DNA of 19,044 bases from Porphyromonadaceae bacterium UBA7042 (GCA_002494015.1 DLAR01000106.1:1-19044), one strand, 5' to 3'. Numbered from the stretch's first letter, positions 1 to 8,085 are shown. Program-made: numbers and translations. Notes: generated from the sequence alone by a model not told the origin.

Positions 1-72
1 AATTTCATGCGCCGGCCCTGTTTTAACAACCTCACAATATAATTGACCACAAAAAGTGACAACGGTGACAGG

Positions 73-106
73 ATTGCCACAACGTGGGAAAAAATGTGTA
101 ACTTTG
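73..106 (+). promoter_or_regulatory. Probable promoter of the biotin operon
   Basis: TAACTTTG at 99-106 matches the Bacteroidetes -7 element TAnnTTTG. An ATTG at 73-76 could be the -33 element, though the 22-base spacer is slightly longer than the usual 19-21. Transcription would begin near 110-113 and leave a leader of about 22 bases before the ATG at 134. I looked for a BirA-like dyad in positions 1-133 and saw none. Beyond this promoter, bases 1-133 show nothing I can name. Confidence 0.6.
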
Positions 107-133
107 CACATTGATAAGATTCCTTATAGTGTA

Positions 134-1426
134 ATGGAAACAGTAATTGACAACAACGTGCTGAACGATGCCTTTGACCGCGAGCATCTGTGGCACCCAT
201 ATACATCGACCATCGACCCTCTGCCCACCTACAAGGTCGACTCGGCCCGCGGGGCGCGCCTGCGGCTCGCCGACGGACGCGAGCTGATTGACGGGATGTC
301 GTCATGGTGGGCGGCGTGTCACGGCTACAACCACCCTGACATAAACGACGCGGCTGAGGCTCAGATAAAGAAGATGAGCCATGTGATGTTTGGCGGCCTG
401 ACCCACGACCCGGCGATAGAGCTGGGAAAGCTTCTGCTGGAAATCGCCCCGTCGTCTATGCACAATATATTTTATGCCGATTCAGGCTCGGTCGCAGTCG
501 AGGTGGCGATGAAGATGGCGGTTCAAGCCTCGGTCTCCAAGAGCGGCGACCACGGCAAGACCAACTTTGTCACCATCCGCTCGGGGTATCACGGCGATAC
601 ATGGAATGCCATGAGCGTCTGCGACCCGGTGACGGGCATGCACGGAGCTTTCGGCCCCGCCCTCCCCATCCGCTACTTTGCCCCCGCTCCGACAACCCCG
701 TTTGGAGCCGAATGGAATCCGGCCGACATCGAGCCGCTTGAAAAAATCATAGCAGAACACTGCGACGAACTTGCCGCCCTGATACTGGAGCCGGTCGTAC
801 AAGGCGCCGGAGGCATGAGGTTTTACCACCCGCAATATCTTGTCGAGGCCCGTAAACTGTGTGACCGCTACGGCATATACCTTATTTTTGACGAAATCGC
901 AACCGGTTTTTGGCGCACCGGCCGGTGGTTTGCATGGGAACACGCGGGGGTTCAGCCCGACATCATGTGCATCGGCAAGGGACTGACGGCAGGTTACATG
1001 ACCATGAGCGCGGTGCTGACCACCCGCGACGTGGCCGACACCATATCCAAAGGGGAGGCAGGGGTGATGATGCACGGCCCGACGTTCATGGCCAATCCCC
1101 TCGCATGTGCCGTCGCCATCGCCTCGGTCCAACTGCTGAAAAGTCAGGACATGGCCTCGCGCGTCGCCAAACTCGAATCTCAGATGAAATCATTCCTCGC
1201 GCCCGCCCGGGAGCTGCCACAGGTCAAGGAAGTGCGAGTGCTCGGGTCTATCGGTGTAATAGAGATGATGGAGCCGGTCAACGTCGGAGAATTTCAGATA
1301 AAATGTGTAGAGCGCGGAATATGGGTGCGACCATTCGGACGCAACGTCTACATAATGCCTCCCTATGTCATCTCTGACGAGGACCTCGAAACCCTGTGTC
1401 GCGAAATGATTAACTGCATCAGATGA
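134..1426 (+). CDS. bioA: Adenosylmethionine-8-amino-7-oxononanoate aminotransferase (BioA)
   Basis: This PLP-dependent class III aminotransferase makes 7,8-diaminononanoate from 7-keto-8-aminopelargonate, using S-adenosylmethionine as the usual amino donor. From the ATG at 134 the protein is 430 residues, close to the usual BioA length. Visible motifs are the N-terminal WHPYTS (20-25), a DSGSVAVEVA segment (about 116-125), GYHGDTW (151-157), FDEIATGF (252-259, with the PLP-binding Asp253) and IGKGLTAGY with the Schiff-base lysine at 282. The frame stays open back to a GTG at 56, but the promoter -7 element at 99-106 lies inside that extension and the extra residues are not BioA-like, so I chose ATG 134. 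The stop overlaps the bioF start by four bases (ATGA), which suggests translational coupling. It is the first gene of the operon. Confidence 0.95.
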   Translation: METVIDNNVLNDAFDREHLWHPYTSTIDPLPTYKVDSARGARLRLADGRELIDGMSSWWAACHGYNHPDINDAAEAQIKKMSHVMFGGLTHDPAIELGKLLLEIAPSSMHNIFYADSGSVAVEVAMKMAVQASVSKSGDHGKTNFVTIRSGYHGDTWNAMSVCDPVTGMHGAFGPALPIRYFAPAPTTPFGAEWNPADIEPLEKIIAEHCDELAALILEPVVQGAGGMRFYHPQYLVEARKLCDRYGIYLIFDEIATGFWRTGRWFAWEHAGVQPDIMCIGKGLTAGYMTMSAVLTTRDVADTISKGEAGVMMHGPTFMANPLACAVAIASVQLLKSQDMASRVAKLESQMKSFLAPARELPQVKEVRVLGSIGVIEMMEPVNVGEFQIKCVERGIWVRPFGRNVYIMPPYVISDEDLETLCREMINCIR

Positions 1427-2568
1427 ACCACAGTTATTATAACGAAACCATTGAATCGCTGCGCCATTCGGGCAACTTGAGAAGAATCCCGGCTGACATG
1501 CCGGCTGATGACGGCTCTATCGACCTGTCGTCCAACGACTACCTCGGCCTCGGTGTCCGCACCGAGCTTCAGGAGCAGTTCATGGCCGAGCGCGATAACC
1601 GCATGTCGCCCATGACCTCGTCGGCATCCCGGCTGCTTGCCACTCGACAAAACGATTACGGAGACCTTGAGACATTCCTCGGCCGTCTCTATGACCGGCC
1701 GGCGCTGCTGTTCAACAGCGGCTACCATGCCAATACCGGCATGATTTCGTCGCTTGCCGCCGGAAAAAGTATCATCGTGGCCGACAAGCTCGTCCATGCA
1801 TCCATCATCGACGGCATTGTGCTTTCTAAGTCCGAGTTCACACGCTTTCCCCACAACGACTTTGACCGACTGGAACGCATACTCGCCAAGGAATCACCCT
1901 TGCACGAGCGGGTCATCGTAGCAGTCGAAAGTGTTTATAGCATGGACGGTGACCGCGCCGACATCAACCGGCTCACGGAACTCAAGCGCCACTATCCCAA
2001 CGTGCTGCTGTATGTCGACGAAGCACACGGCGTGGGTGTCGAAGGCCCTCATGGGCTTGGGTTGTCAATAGCGTCATCAGGCTACGGCGACATCGACGTG
2101 ATAGTTGGCACATTCGGCAAAGCCTATGCCTCGTCAGGGGCGTTCTGCGTCACCTCCCCGTCGATAAGAGAATACCTTGTAAACCGCGCCCGCAGTTTCA
2201 TCTTTTCCACCGCCATCCCACCCATCACAGCCCGCTGGACAAAGTTCATGATTGAGCAATCGCTCGGGATGGATGCTGAAAGAACCCGTCTCGCGGCACT
2301 CGGCAACCGCCTGCACGAAATATTATCGGTACTTCCCGGCAAAAACGGGGTTGCAAGCCACATTCAGCCTTACATAACAGGTTCGGCCGAGTCGGCGGTG
2401 ACCCTGTCGGAAAAGCTTCTCAAAGAAGGGTTTAAAGTCCTCCCGATCCGCACCCCGACAGTCCCCCCCGGCACCGACCGCCTGCGCATCAGTCTGAGCG
2501 CGGCACTTACCGCCGACGACATCGAATCACTCGGAAACGCCTTGACACGACTCACCTCATGCAGCTGA
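1423..2568 (+). CDS. bioF: 8-amino-7-oxononanoate synthase (BioF)
   Basis: This alpha-oxoamine synthase is PLP-dependent and condenses L-alanine with pimeloyl-ACP (or pimeloyl-CoA), releasing CO2, to make 7-keto-8-aminopelargonate. The 381-residue length is normal for the family. Motifs in order are SNDYLGL (37-43), HASIIDG (125-131), VESVYSMDGD (168-177), DEAHGVG (199-205) and GTFGKAYASSGA with the PLP lysine at 233. It starts inside the bioA stop (ATGA) and its own end overlaps the start of the next gene by ten bases, so the four biotin genes are almost certainly one transcript. BioF shares its fold with glycine C-acetyltransferase (Kbl), but the placement between bioA and bioC/bioD settles the assignment. 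Confidence 0.94.
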   Translation: MNHSYYNETIESLRHSGNLRRIPADMPADDGSIDLSSNDYLGLGVRTELQEQFMAERDNRMSPMTSSASRLLATRQNDYGDLETFLGRLYDRPALLFNSGYHANTGMISSLAAGKSIIVADKLVHASIIDGIVLSKSEFTRFPHNDFDRLERILAKESPLHERVIVAVESVYSMDGDRADINRLTELKRHYPNVLLYVDEAHGVGVEGPHGLGLSIASSGYGDIDVIVGTFGKAYASSGAFCVTSPSIREYLVNRARSFIFSTAIPPITARWTKFMIEQSLGMDAERTRLAALGNRLHEILSVLPGKNGVASHIQPYITGSAESAVTLSEKLLKEGFKVLPIRTPTVPPGTDRLRISLSAALTADDIESLGNALTRLTSCS

Positions 2569-3935
2569 AACTTACACATACCGCTGCGGGAAACACCCGC
2601 CTGCTCCTCCTCTTTGCCGGATGGGGGACCGACCCGTCGCTCTATTCTCAGCCGGGAGTGGAAGGATATGACATGATGGTCGCTTGGGATTACACCGATA
2701 TCGATATTGACACTGCCGCATTCAGCCGCTATGACGAAATCGCAGTAGTCGGCTACTCATTCGGTGTCACGGCGGCAAGCTACTTTTTAAACACCTTCCC
2801 GCAACTCCCCGTCACGGCACGCATCGCGGTCAACGGGACATGCCATCCGGTCGATGACTCACGGGGGATTCCGCAGACAATATTCGACGGCACGCTTGCC
2901 GGGCTAAACCCGAGGTCACTCGACAAGTTCTACCGCCGCATGGCGGGGAGCGGAAAACTATACAAGGATATGCTCCCAAGCCTCCCTCCCGCCCCCGACA
3001 CAGACTCGCTGAAAGTGCAACTTGAGGCAATCGGGCATCGGGGAAGCATCACCGCCGACTGGGACATGGCGGTAGTGAGCGACAACGACCTCATCATCCC
3101 GGCCGGGAACCAGCTCAGGGCATGGAGGGAAGCCGACGTGCCGGTCAAGGTAATCGCCGGAGGCCATCTGCCCGACTTTTCCGGCATTTTCCGCACCGTG
3201 CTGACCGACAAGGGTCTTGTAGCAAGCCGGTTCTCCCGCGCCATCGACACTTACGACCGTGCGGCGACAATTCAGCGACACATTGCCAAACGACTCGTCG
3301 ACCTATGGAATCCCGACCCTGAAGAAAGCCTTGACATACTCGAAATCGGCTGCGGGACAGGCATGTCCACACGCCTGTATCTCGACCGTGTCACCCCTCG
3401 CTCACTGCGGCTGTGGGACCTCTCCCCCGCCCCGTCGCTCCCCGCCGTGGCCGATGTCACGGCATGCGATGCCGAGATAGCGGTAACGACGTTGCCCGGC
3501 GAGTCGCTCGACGTGATTTTCACCTCATCGACCATCCAATGGTTCAATTCCCCCGGCATGTTCTTCAGGCGATGTGCCGATGCCCTGCGCCCGGGCGGGA
3601 AAATGGTTGTCTCCACCTTCGGGCCCGCGACATTCGGGAGGCTCCACTCGCTGACCGGCATCACCCCGTCCTACCTCGATGTCAACGACCTGCGCCGCAT
3701 CATACCGCGACAGACCGACATCATTGCCATAACCGACGAAACTGTCAGCATCACCTTTGACTCGGCCGCCGACATGATGCGCCACATCCGCGCCACCGGT
3801 GTCAACGCCCTCGCCTCGACAGGCACAGTCGCCGCCTCGCGACGCATACTCAACGACTACCCGCGTCAAGAAGACGGCAGCGTCAGCCTCACATATCAAC
3901 CCATCTACATCATTCTGCAAAAACGAAAGATATGA
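2559..3935 (+). CDS. BioG-BioC fusion: pimeloyl-ACP methyl ester esterase plus malonyl-ACP O-methyltransferase
   Basis: Two biotin enzymes are joined in one 458-residue chain. Residues 1 to about 215 resemble BioG (DUF452-type alpha/beta hydrolase): FAGWG near 19-23, a nucleophile elbow GYSFG with Ser67, Asp in VVSDND (175 or 177) and His203 in GGHLPDF, a complete catalytic triad. Residues about 223-458 resemble BioC, a SAM-dependent methyltransferase, with RFSRAIDTYD (224-233), LEIGCGTG (261-268) for SAM binding and LRPGGKMVVSTF (343-354). BioC methylates the free carboxyl of malonyl-ACP so the chain can be extended by fatty acid synthase. BioG removes the methyl group at the pimeloyl stage, replacing BioH. 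The gene overlaps bioF by ten bases and bioD by four. Such fusions are known in Bacteroides relatives; having the opening and closing activities on one polypeptide is the notable point. Confidence 0.92.
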   Translation: MQLKLTHTAAGNTRLLLLFAGWGTDPSLYSQPGVEGYDMMVAWDYTDIDIDTAAFSRYDEIAVVGYSFGVTAASYFLNTFPQLPVTARIAVNGTCHPVDDSRGIPQTIFDGTLAGLNPRSLDKFYRRMAGSGKLYKDMLPSLPPAPDTDSLKVQLEAIGHRGSITADWDMAVVSDNDLIIPAGNQLRAWREADVPVKVIAGGHLPDFSGIFRTVLTDKGLVASRFSRAIDTYDRAATIQRHIAKRLVDLWNPDPEESLDILEIGCGTGMSTRLYLDRVTPRSLRLWDLSPAPSLPAVADVTACDAEIAVTTLPGESLDVIFTSSTIQWFNSPGMFFRRCADALRPGGKMVVSTFGPATFGRLHSLTGITPSYLDVNDLRRIIPRQTDIIAITDETVSITFDSAADMMRHIRATGVNALASTGTVAASRRILNDYPRQEDGSVSLTYQPIYIILQKRKI

Positions 3936-4585
3936 GCAATATATATTTCATCTCGGGAATCGACACCGATGCCGGAAAAAGTTATGTCACCGGCTGGCTT
4001 GCACGGGAATACATGGGCCGCGGACTGAGCGTAGCAACTCAGAAGTTCATTCAGACCGGCAACGACCTCTACTCCGAGGACATCGAGCTGCATCGCGCCG
4101 TCATGGGTACCGGCCTGCTCCCCGAGGACACCGACCACACCACAGCGCCGGTCATATTTTCCTATCCCGCGTCGGCTCAACTTGCCGCCCGCATCGACAA
4201 CCGCGAGATTGACCTTTCAGCCATCGACCGCTCGACCGAAATCCTCGCGTCGCGCTATGATGTCGTACTCGTCGAGGGGGCCGGAGGACTCATGGTACCG
4301 GTCACCGACGATTTCCTCACCATCGACTATGTCACCACGCGTCATCTCCCGCTCATGCTCGTCACCAACGGCGTCCTCGGCTCCATAAATCACACTATCC
4401 TCTCCCTTGAAGCAATCGCCTCACGCGGAATCGAGCTGAAAGCGCTCGTCTACAACGAGCATTTCGACTCTGACCCCGTAATCGCCGACGACACGCGCGG
4501 ATTCCTGTCGCGCTACCTGCACCGCCATTTCCCCCATGCCGAGATGATATTTGTGCCGTCGTTTGAGATAAAAAAGATTAAATAA
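3932..4585 (+). CDS. bioD: ATP-dependent dethiobiotin synthetase (BioD)
   Basis: BioD closes the ureido ring of dethiobiotin from 7,8-diaminononanoate, CO2 and ATP. The 217-residue protein is typical. It has a P-loop of the BioD kind, GIDTDAGKS (9-17), where Ser replaces the more common Thr after Lys, then QKFIQTG (37-43, substrate-side Lys38), and VEGAGGLMVP (115-124), the signature loop that contacts the substrate carbamate. The ATG overlaps the preceding stop (ATGA at 3932-3935). It is the last gene of the biotin cluster here. Biotin synthase (bioB), needed for the final sulfur insertion, does not follow it. Confidence 0.95.
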   Translation: MSNIYFISGIDTDAGKSYVTGWLAREYMGRGLSVATQKFIQTGNDLYSEDIELHRAVMGTGLLPEDTDHTTAPVIFSYPASAQLAARIDNREIDLSAIDRSTEILASRYDVVLVEGAGGLMVPVTDDFLTIDYVTTRHLPLMLVTNGVLGSINHTILSLEAIASRGIELKALVYNEHFDSDPVIADDTRGFLSRYLHRHFPHAEMIFVPSFEIKKIK

Positions 4586-4607
4586 ATTTAATATAACGAC
4601 TTTTTTT
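4577..4607 (+). terminator. Weak AT-only hairpin and T-run after bioD
   Basis: ATTAAA and TTTAAT (4577-4582 and 4587-4592) form a small dyad that includes the bioD stop, followed eight bases later by seven Ts at 4601-4607. The stem has no G-C pair, so it is a poor intrinsic terminator. It is listed because nothing stronger ends the biotin operon before the next promoter at 4617. Confidence 0.25.
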
Positions 4608-4616
4608 CTTGACAGA

Positions 4617-4649
4617 TTTGCGACAACTCAATAATATTGAGTATATTTG
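4617..4649 (+). promoter_or_regulatory. Bacteroidetes-type promoter for the exonuclease gene
   Basis: TTTG at 4617-4620 (-33) and TATATTTG at 4642-4649 (-7, TAnnTTTG) are separated by 21 bases, an almost ideal match. Transcription would begin near 4655, leaving a leader of about 60 bases that contains a small dyad, CGAG-GTGC-CTCG, around 4688-4699. No known leader motif is recognisable in it. Confidence 0.7.
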
Positions 4650-4716
4650 TCGAAATTTGTGCGACAACTTTACGAGTCCCTGCAAACGAGGTGCCTCGCA
4701 ATAACTAAAAAACGTA

Positions 4717-5382
4717 ATGGATATAACCCCTTATAGCATCTCTATTTCCAAGCAACAACTATCCCAGCTCCCGACTGTCGAGTTTCCGGGAGCGATAACC
4801 GTGCTTGAGAATGTCGACGGAGCTATCCGGGCCCTCGAACACCTGTCGACTCAGAATACAGTGGGATTTGATACTGAAACAAAACCCAACTTCCGCAAAG
4901 GACAGACCAACACGGTTTCGCTCATCCAAATTTCCACCCTCGATCACTCTTTCCTGTTCCGCCTCAACAAACTCGGTTTCCTTCCCGAGCTGAAACAATT
5001 CATCGAGAATGAAAACGTCGTCAAGGTGGGCCTTTCGCTCAAAGACGATTTTCACGTCCTGCACCGGCTGACAGATTTCGAGCCTCATAACTTTGTCGAC
5101 CTTCAGAACGTCGTCAAATCTTTCCACATAACCGATTCAAGCCTGCAAAAGATTTACGGCATTATCTTTAAAGGCCGCATATCCAAGAGCCAGCGGCTAA
5201 GCAACTGGGAAGCATCGGAACTGACATCGGGACAACAGGCTTATGCTTCAATCGACGCGTGGGCATGTCTACGCATCTACAACCATCTGCGCGACGGACT
5301 GTTTGAACCCGCCACGTCACCCTACATAGTAATTCCCGAAGAACCATCGGAAAAATCGTCAGAAACCGTTACAACACAATAA
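4717..5382 (+). CDS. 3'-5' exonuclease domain protein (DEDDy, RNase D-like)
   Basis: The 221-residue protein is essentially a single DEDD-family 3'-5' exonuclease domain without the HRDC domains of full RNase D. The metal-binding residues are visible: FDTE (Asp52, Glu54) in motif Exo I, LSLKDDFHVL (Asp110/Asp111) in Exo II, and YASIDAW (Tyr176, Asp180) in Exo III, placing it in the DEDDy class. The C-terminal 25 residues are a polar Ser/Glu-rich tail. Proteins of this size are common in Bacteroidales and are usually annotated as 3'-5' exonuclease domain-containing proteins. The substrate (RNA or DNA) cannot be read from the sequence. It has its own promoter at 4617-4649, separating it from the biotin operon, and the next small gene follows after 48 bases. 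Confidence 0.87.
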   Translation: MDITPYSISISKQQLSQLPTVEFPGAITVLENVDGAIRALEHLSTQNTVGFDTETKPNFRKGQTNTVSLIQISTLDHSFLFRLNKLGFLPELKQFIENENVVKVGLSLKDDFHVLHRLTDFEPHNFVDLQNVVKSFHITDSSLQKIYGIIFKGRISKSQRLSNWEASELTSGQQAYASIDAWACLRIYNHLRDGLFEPATSPYIVIPEEPSEKSSETVTTQ

Positions 5383-5430
5383 CACATATCTATACTCACC
5401 TGTCTCCCCAATCCCCTTTTTTACCTTGCC

Positions 5431-5643
5431 ATGAAAGTCAAAAGATCCACATTGATTCCGGCTATCCTGCTCGTTTACCTCGCAGTCATGAGCTACATAG
5501 GGTTTCCCGAATATAAGGCCGGACACTATCTATACTACTTCGGAGTAATCGGTTTCACGCTGCTGATTATCGGCATCCTTCACATCTTTCTTAAAAAGCG
5601 CGAACGTCTTCACGCCGAGCGTGAACGTCAACGCAAAGGGTGA
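5431..5643 (+). CDS. Small two-helix membrane protein of unknown function
   Basis: This is a 70-residue protein with two hydrophobic segments (about 8-26 and 33-54) joined by a short polar turn containing FPEYKAGH. It has a positive N-terminus (KVKRS) and a strongly basic, arginine-rich C-terminal tail (55-70). Both ends should be cytoplasmic by the positive-inside rule. I recognise it only as a kind of small inner-membrane protein often seen in Bacteroidales and cannot name a family. It lies 48 bases after the exonuclease gene in the same direction and probably shares its transcript; TACCTTGC just before the ATG is only a partial -7 match. The coding call rests on membrane topology and a sensible start. 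Confidence 0.65.
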   Translation: MKVKRSTLIPAILLVYLAVMSYIGFPEYKAGHYLYYFGVIGFTLLIIGILHIFLKKRERLHAERERQRKG

Positions 5644-5673
5644 AATTGCAGCGAAATGCTAAAAACGAAAAGC

Positions 5674-5751
5674 GAAGGGTGAAAATAATAGATTTTCACT
5701 CAGTCACATACTGCATTTCACTTTACACCTTTTACCTTACACTGTTATTTA
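5674..5751. repeat. Intergenic degenerate repeat, copy A, with 8-bp perfect hairpin
   Basis: The segment lies between convergent genes and covers the stop codon (5749-5751) of the - strand gene. It shares GAAGGGTGAAA (5674-5684) and CTGTTATTT (5742-5750) with copy B at 6668-6721. Inside it, GTGAAAAT (5679-5686) and ATTTTCAC (5692-5699) form a perfect 8-bp inverted repeat with a five-base loop. The hairpin could help end transcription from both sides, but no G-C-rich stem is present. Confidence 0.5.
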
Positions 5752-6654
5752 CAGCATCAGCATCCACCCGATGGAGAAGGAACGGAAACACGGGGAGCCA
5801 TAGCCTTGCAGTATCGTCTGCGTGGAATAACGGCAGTAGATATTGGCCCAGCCGTTCAGCGACAGCGCGCCGAAAAGGTCGACCGTAAACTTGCGCTGAT
5901 GCACTCCCGAGTTGTATTCCTCCATGTCGTTCCCCTCGGCATCGCGCCACTTTGTGCGCAGCGAGGCATGGGAGTTCCAGTTGAGGACGGGGCCGACAAC
6001 GATTTTAGGCTGAAATCCCGATATACGGAACGGCAGATGCTGGTGGTAAAGTATCGGAAACTGCAGGCTGAACACTTTCAGACGGGAGTTGCGCGGCTGT
6101 GCGTCGACAGGATAAGGCCCCCATGTCACGCCGCCTTGGCCGTTGGGTTGCAGGCGCGTGTCGGTCGTGACCTTGTAGTTGCGCCAGTTCACACCGATGC
6201 CGGCCGAGACTCCGAGAGACCGGGAGGTATATCTCACCGCGAGAATATGGAGCCATGATATTTCAAACGACTTCTCCCATTCGAGTCCCATAGCCCGTGA
6301 GGCACCGGGCGCGTTGACCATTCCAAGCCCCAAACCGCCGGGGGCGAGAAGATCCCAGTGATGGATATTGCCGCGGCGAGGCCTGTTGCCGGCAAGGCTG
6401 AAAGGATACCAGCGCGTCTCCTGCCGGGCCTTGACATGGGCTCCGGCGGGGTATCCTTGAAAATAAGACGATTCGTAACCGCTGTTACCGTCGATACCCG
6501 ACACGGTAACACGCATCCCCTCGGGCGACTCGGTGATTGACACCGACGCGGGATTGCTGACTGACATGACTGTATCGACAGGCTCGCCGGCTCTGGCAGC
6601 GAAAGCCGTGAGAGCCATAATGGCTGCTGTTGCTATGTGATATATGCGGTTCAT
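5749..6654 (-). CDS. Exported protein, probable outer-membrane beta-barrel, paralogue of the next gene upstream
   Basis: The 301-residue protein starts with a signal peptide (about 1-22, ending in FAARAG). A short region rich in Ser, Thr and Val follows (30-60), then a run of alternating polar and hydrophobic segments with aromatic residues up to the C-terminus, as in a small porin-like barrel. It is clearly related to the protein at 6719-7645. Both have an SP.SV.VT... strand near residue 35-50, a G.G.NW/G.GLRF segment mid-protein, an HQR...TVD motif (252-259 here) and an SFSIG end strand (292-296 here). It is the last gene of the operon started by the sigma factor, separated from its paralogue by 64 bases that hold repeat copy B. 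Function is unknown; the context suggests an envelope output of the ECF sigma system. Confidence 0.72.
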   Translation of the reverse strand: MNRIYHIATAAIMALTAFAARAGEPVDTVMSVSNPASVSITESPEGMRVTVSGIDGNSGYESSYFQGYPAGAHVKARQETRWYPFSLAGNRPRRGNIHHWDLLAPGGLGLGMVNAPGASRAMGLEWEKSFEISWLHILAVRYTSRSLGVSAGIGVNWRNYKVTTDTRLQPNGQGGVTWGPYPVDAQPRNSRLKVFSLQFPILYHQHLPFRISGFQPKIVVGPVLNWNSHASLRTKWRDAEGNDMEEYNSGVHQRKFTVDLFGALSLNGWANIYCRYSTQTILQGYGSPCFRSFSIGWMLML

Positions 6655-6667
6655 TATAGTTAAAAAT

Positions 6668-6721
6668 GAAGGGTGAAAGGTGAAGATAATGCCTTTGTTA
6701 TCTGTTATTTGTTATCTGTTA
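6668..6721. repeat. Intergenic degenerate repeat, copy B, with 14-bp perfect tandem duplication
   Basis: The spacer between the two paralogous genes carries GAAGGGTGAAAGG at its left end and two adjacent perfect copies of TTTGTTATCTGTTA (6694-6707 and 6708-6721) at its right. The second copy includes the stop codon of the - strand gene at 6719. Its middle (AAAGGTGAAGATAATGCCTTT) closely matches copy C at 9180-9238 and can fold with a 5-bp AAAGG/CCTTT stem. Confidence 0.6.
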
Positions 6722-7645
6722 AAAGTTTAGCGTCAGACCGATGGAAAAAGATTTGGCTTCGGGGCCATAGGGATGGCGCATCACTGACATGGGCGAATAA
6801 CGGAAGTAGAATCCTAAGTCACGGTTAAACCCGACAATGGCTGTATAGTCGACTGTAAGCAGCCTCTGGTGCAGCCCCTTGTAGTTGCTCGACATCCGGG
6901 TGTTGTCATCGGTGTAATATTGGGAAAACGCCCGGGTATAGGTGTTGAAATTGGCGTTTGCGCCTGCCGAGACATAGAGTTTGCGGTAAATGCGCTGGGT
7001 TATCATCAGCGGAACACAGAAAGTGGCTGTCATCACCCGCGACTTGTCGGCGCGCTCCCCCTCGGCCATCGGGACAAGGAGAAGGTTCTCGCCCTGTTTC
7101 ATATAGCGGTAGCCGTCTTGGGCGCAGTACTGGCTGAAACGTAAACCGATGCCGAGACTGAACTCGGGGCCGCAAAACCAAGGGGAGTAAGACACCCCGG
7201 CCACCTCACCGATGCCGCATTCAAACGAGTTTTTCATCCCCGGGGCGGCATCAAAACGGAACATCCATCCCCAGTAAGTGTTCCGGAAGAACACATAGTC
7301 GAATCGGGCTACGCGGTGTCGGCGTGGTTTCGTAAACGGGAACAGGAACTCGGCATCATCGGCAGCGCAGTCGGGATTCTGCAAAAAGATGTGTTCAGGA
7401 TTCCAATCGTCGTCATCAGAGGGGACACTGTCGGCAGCAATAACATCGGTTGCATACTGGTAATAATAGTCCTCGTTGTCAGGCACGCCCGTCACCGAGA
7501 CGATTGTGGTATTTCCCTGTGTCGTAACCACCACCTTCGAGGGCGATTTGATGACTTTTATCGTATCGGTCTCGGCCGAATTGCTTGCGTGGCTGATTGC
7601 AGTCACGGCAAATGCGATGAATGTAGTGAGCAACGGATGTTTCAT
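6719..7645 (-). CDS. Exported protein, probable outer-membrane beta-barrel
   Basis: The 308-residue protein has a signal peptide (about 1-20, ending SHA), a Thr/Val-rich N-terminal strand region (28-55), an acidic stretch with DDDD (77-80) and then repeated amphipathic strands rich in Tyr and Phe to the last residue Phe308. A terminal aromatic residue is usual for outer-membrane barrels. The HQRLLTVDY (259-267) and SFSIG (299-303) motifs pair it with its downstream neighbour, so the two probably arose by duplication and then diverged strongly. Its ATG overlaps the stop of the upstream small secreted protein (ATGA, 7642-7645). I cannot name a family. A lipid-anchored or soluble beta-rich protein is less likely, because there is no lipobox. 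Confidence 0.72.
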   Translation of the reverse strand: MKHPLLTTFIAFAVTAISHASNSAETDTIKVIKSPSKVVVTTQGNTTIVSVTGVPDNEDYYYQYATDVIAADSVPSDDDDWNPEHIFLQNPDCAADDAEFLFPFTKPRRHRVARFDYVFFRNTYWGWMFRFDAAPGMKNSFECGIGEVAGVSYSPWFCGPEFSLGIGLRFSQYCAQDGYRYMKQGENLLLVPMAEGERADKSRVMTATFCVPLMITQRIYRKLYVSAGANANFNTYTRAFSQYYTDDNTRMSSNYKGLHQRLLTVDYTAIVGFNRDLGFYFRYSPMSVMRHPYGPEAKSFSIGLTLNF

Positions 7646-8085
7646 TTTTTGAGCATTCGTTTGATTTGGTTAATATCGGCGTGTCCTTCCACATATATGA
7701 GAATGACCTTTCCGGTCGCACTCTTGGACGCGCGGTTGAGATAAAAGATATAGCGTTTCAAGTTGTCACGCGACGGCAGCGCGTAAAAGCCGTAATACAG
7801 GTGGCCGTCCTGATAGGACACCTCGCGGTTACGAGCCCCCGCTCCGTCGTGGGTGACGGCTTTCTCCACGGTGGGAATCAAGTCGGGCGCACCGACAAAA
7901 GTCAGGCTCTTGTAGAAGGTGAGATTGTAGTCGGCGAGCGAGCTGCCCGAGATTGTTGTCTCAGTCACGCGCGGATCGGTGCGGAATCGTCCGTCAAAAA
8001 GAGCCTCGACAGCCAGCGGACCGCTTGCAGCCACTGTCAGCCACGATGTTACGGCCATGAGCAGGAAAGTGATAAATCGTGACAT
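7642..8085 (-). CDS. Small secreted protein of unknown function in the ECF sigma operon
   Basis: From the ATG at 8085 the protein is 147 residues and starts with a clean signal peptide (MSRFITFLL... to about residue 21, AAS-G). An in-frame ATG lies 24 bases upstream at 8109, but it would put eight polar residues before the signal and overlap the previous gene, so I prefer 8085. The mature part is mixed alpha/beta with a conserved-looking core (YNLTFYKSL, YYGFYAL, RYIFYLNR) and a C-terminal VILIYVEGHADINQIKRML, which suggests a compact periplasmic domain. It resembles a small Bacteroides family of unknown function (possibly DUF6108; this is from memory and uncertain). It sits four bases after the anti-sigma candidate and overlaps the barrel gene, so co-expression is near certain. 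Confidence 0.68.
   Translation of the reverse strand: MSRFITFLLMAVTSWLTVAASGPLAVEALFDGRFRTDPRVTETTISGSSLADYNLTFYKSLTFVGAPDLIPTVEKAVTHDGAGARNREVSYQDGHLYYGFYALPSRDNLKRYIFYLNRASKSATGKVILIYVEGHADINQIKRMLKK

Noticed and set aside
56..133. GTG start giving bioA 26 extra N-terminal residues
   Set aside because: The promoter -7 element lies inside it and BioA proteins begin near the WHPYTS motif as they do from ATG 134.
482..1132. 216-codon ORF antisense to bioA
   Set aside because: It is a shadow of a GC-rich real gene; the residue composition is not protein-like.
5640..5888. 82-codon + strand ORF running into the barrel gene
   Set aside because: It consists of repeat copy A plus antisense of a real gene.
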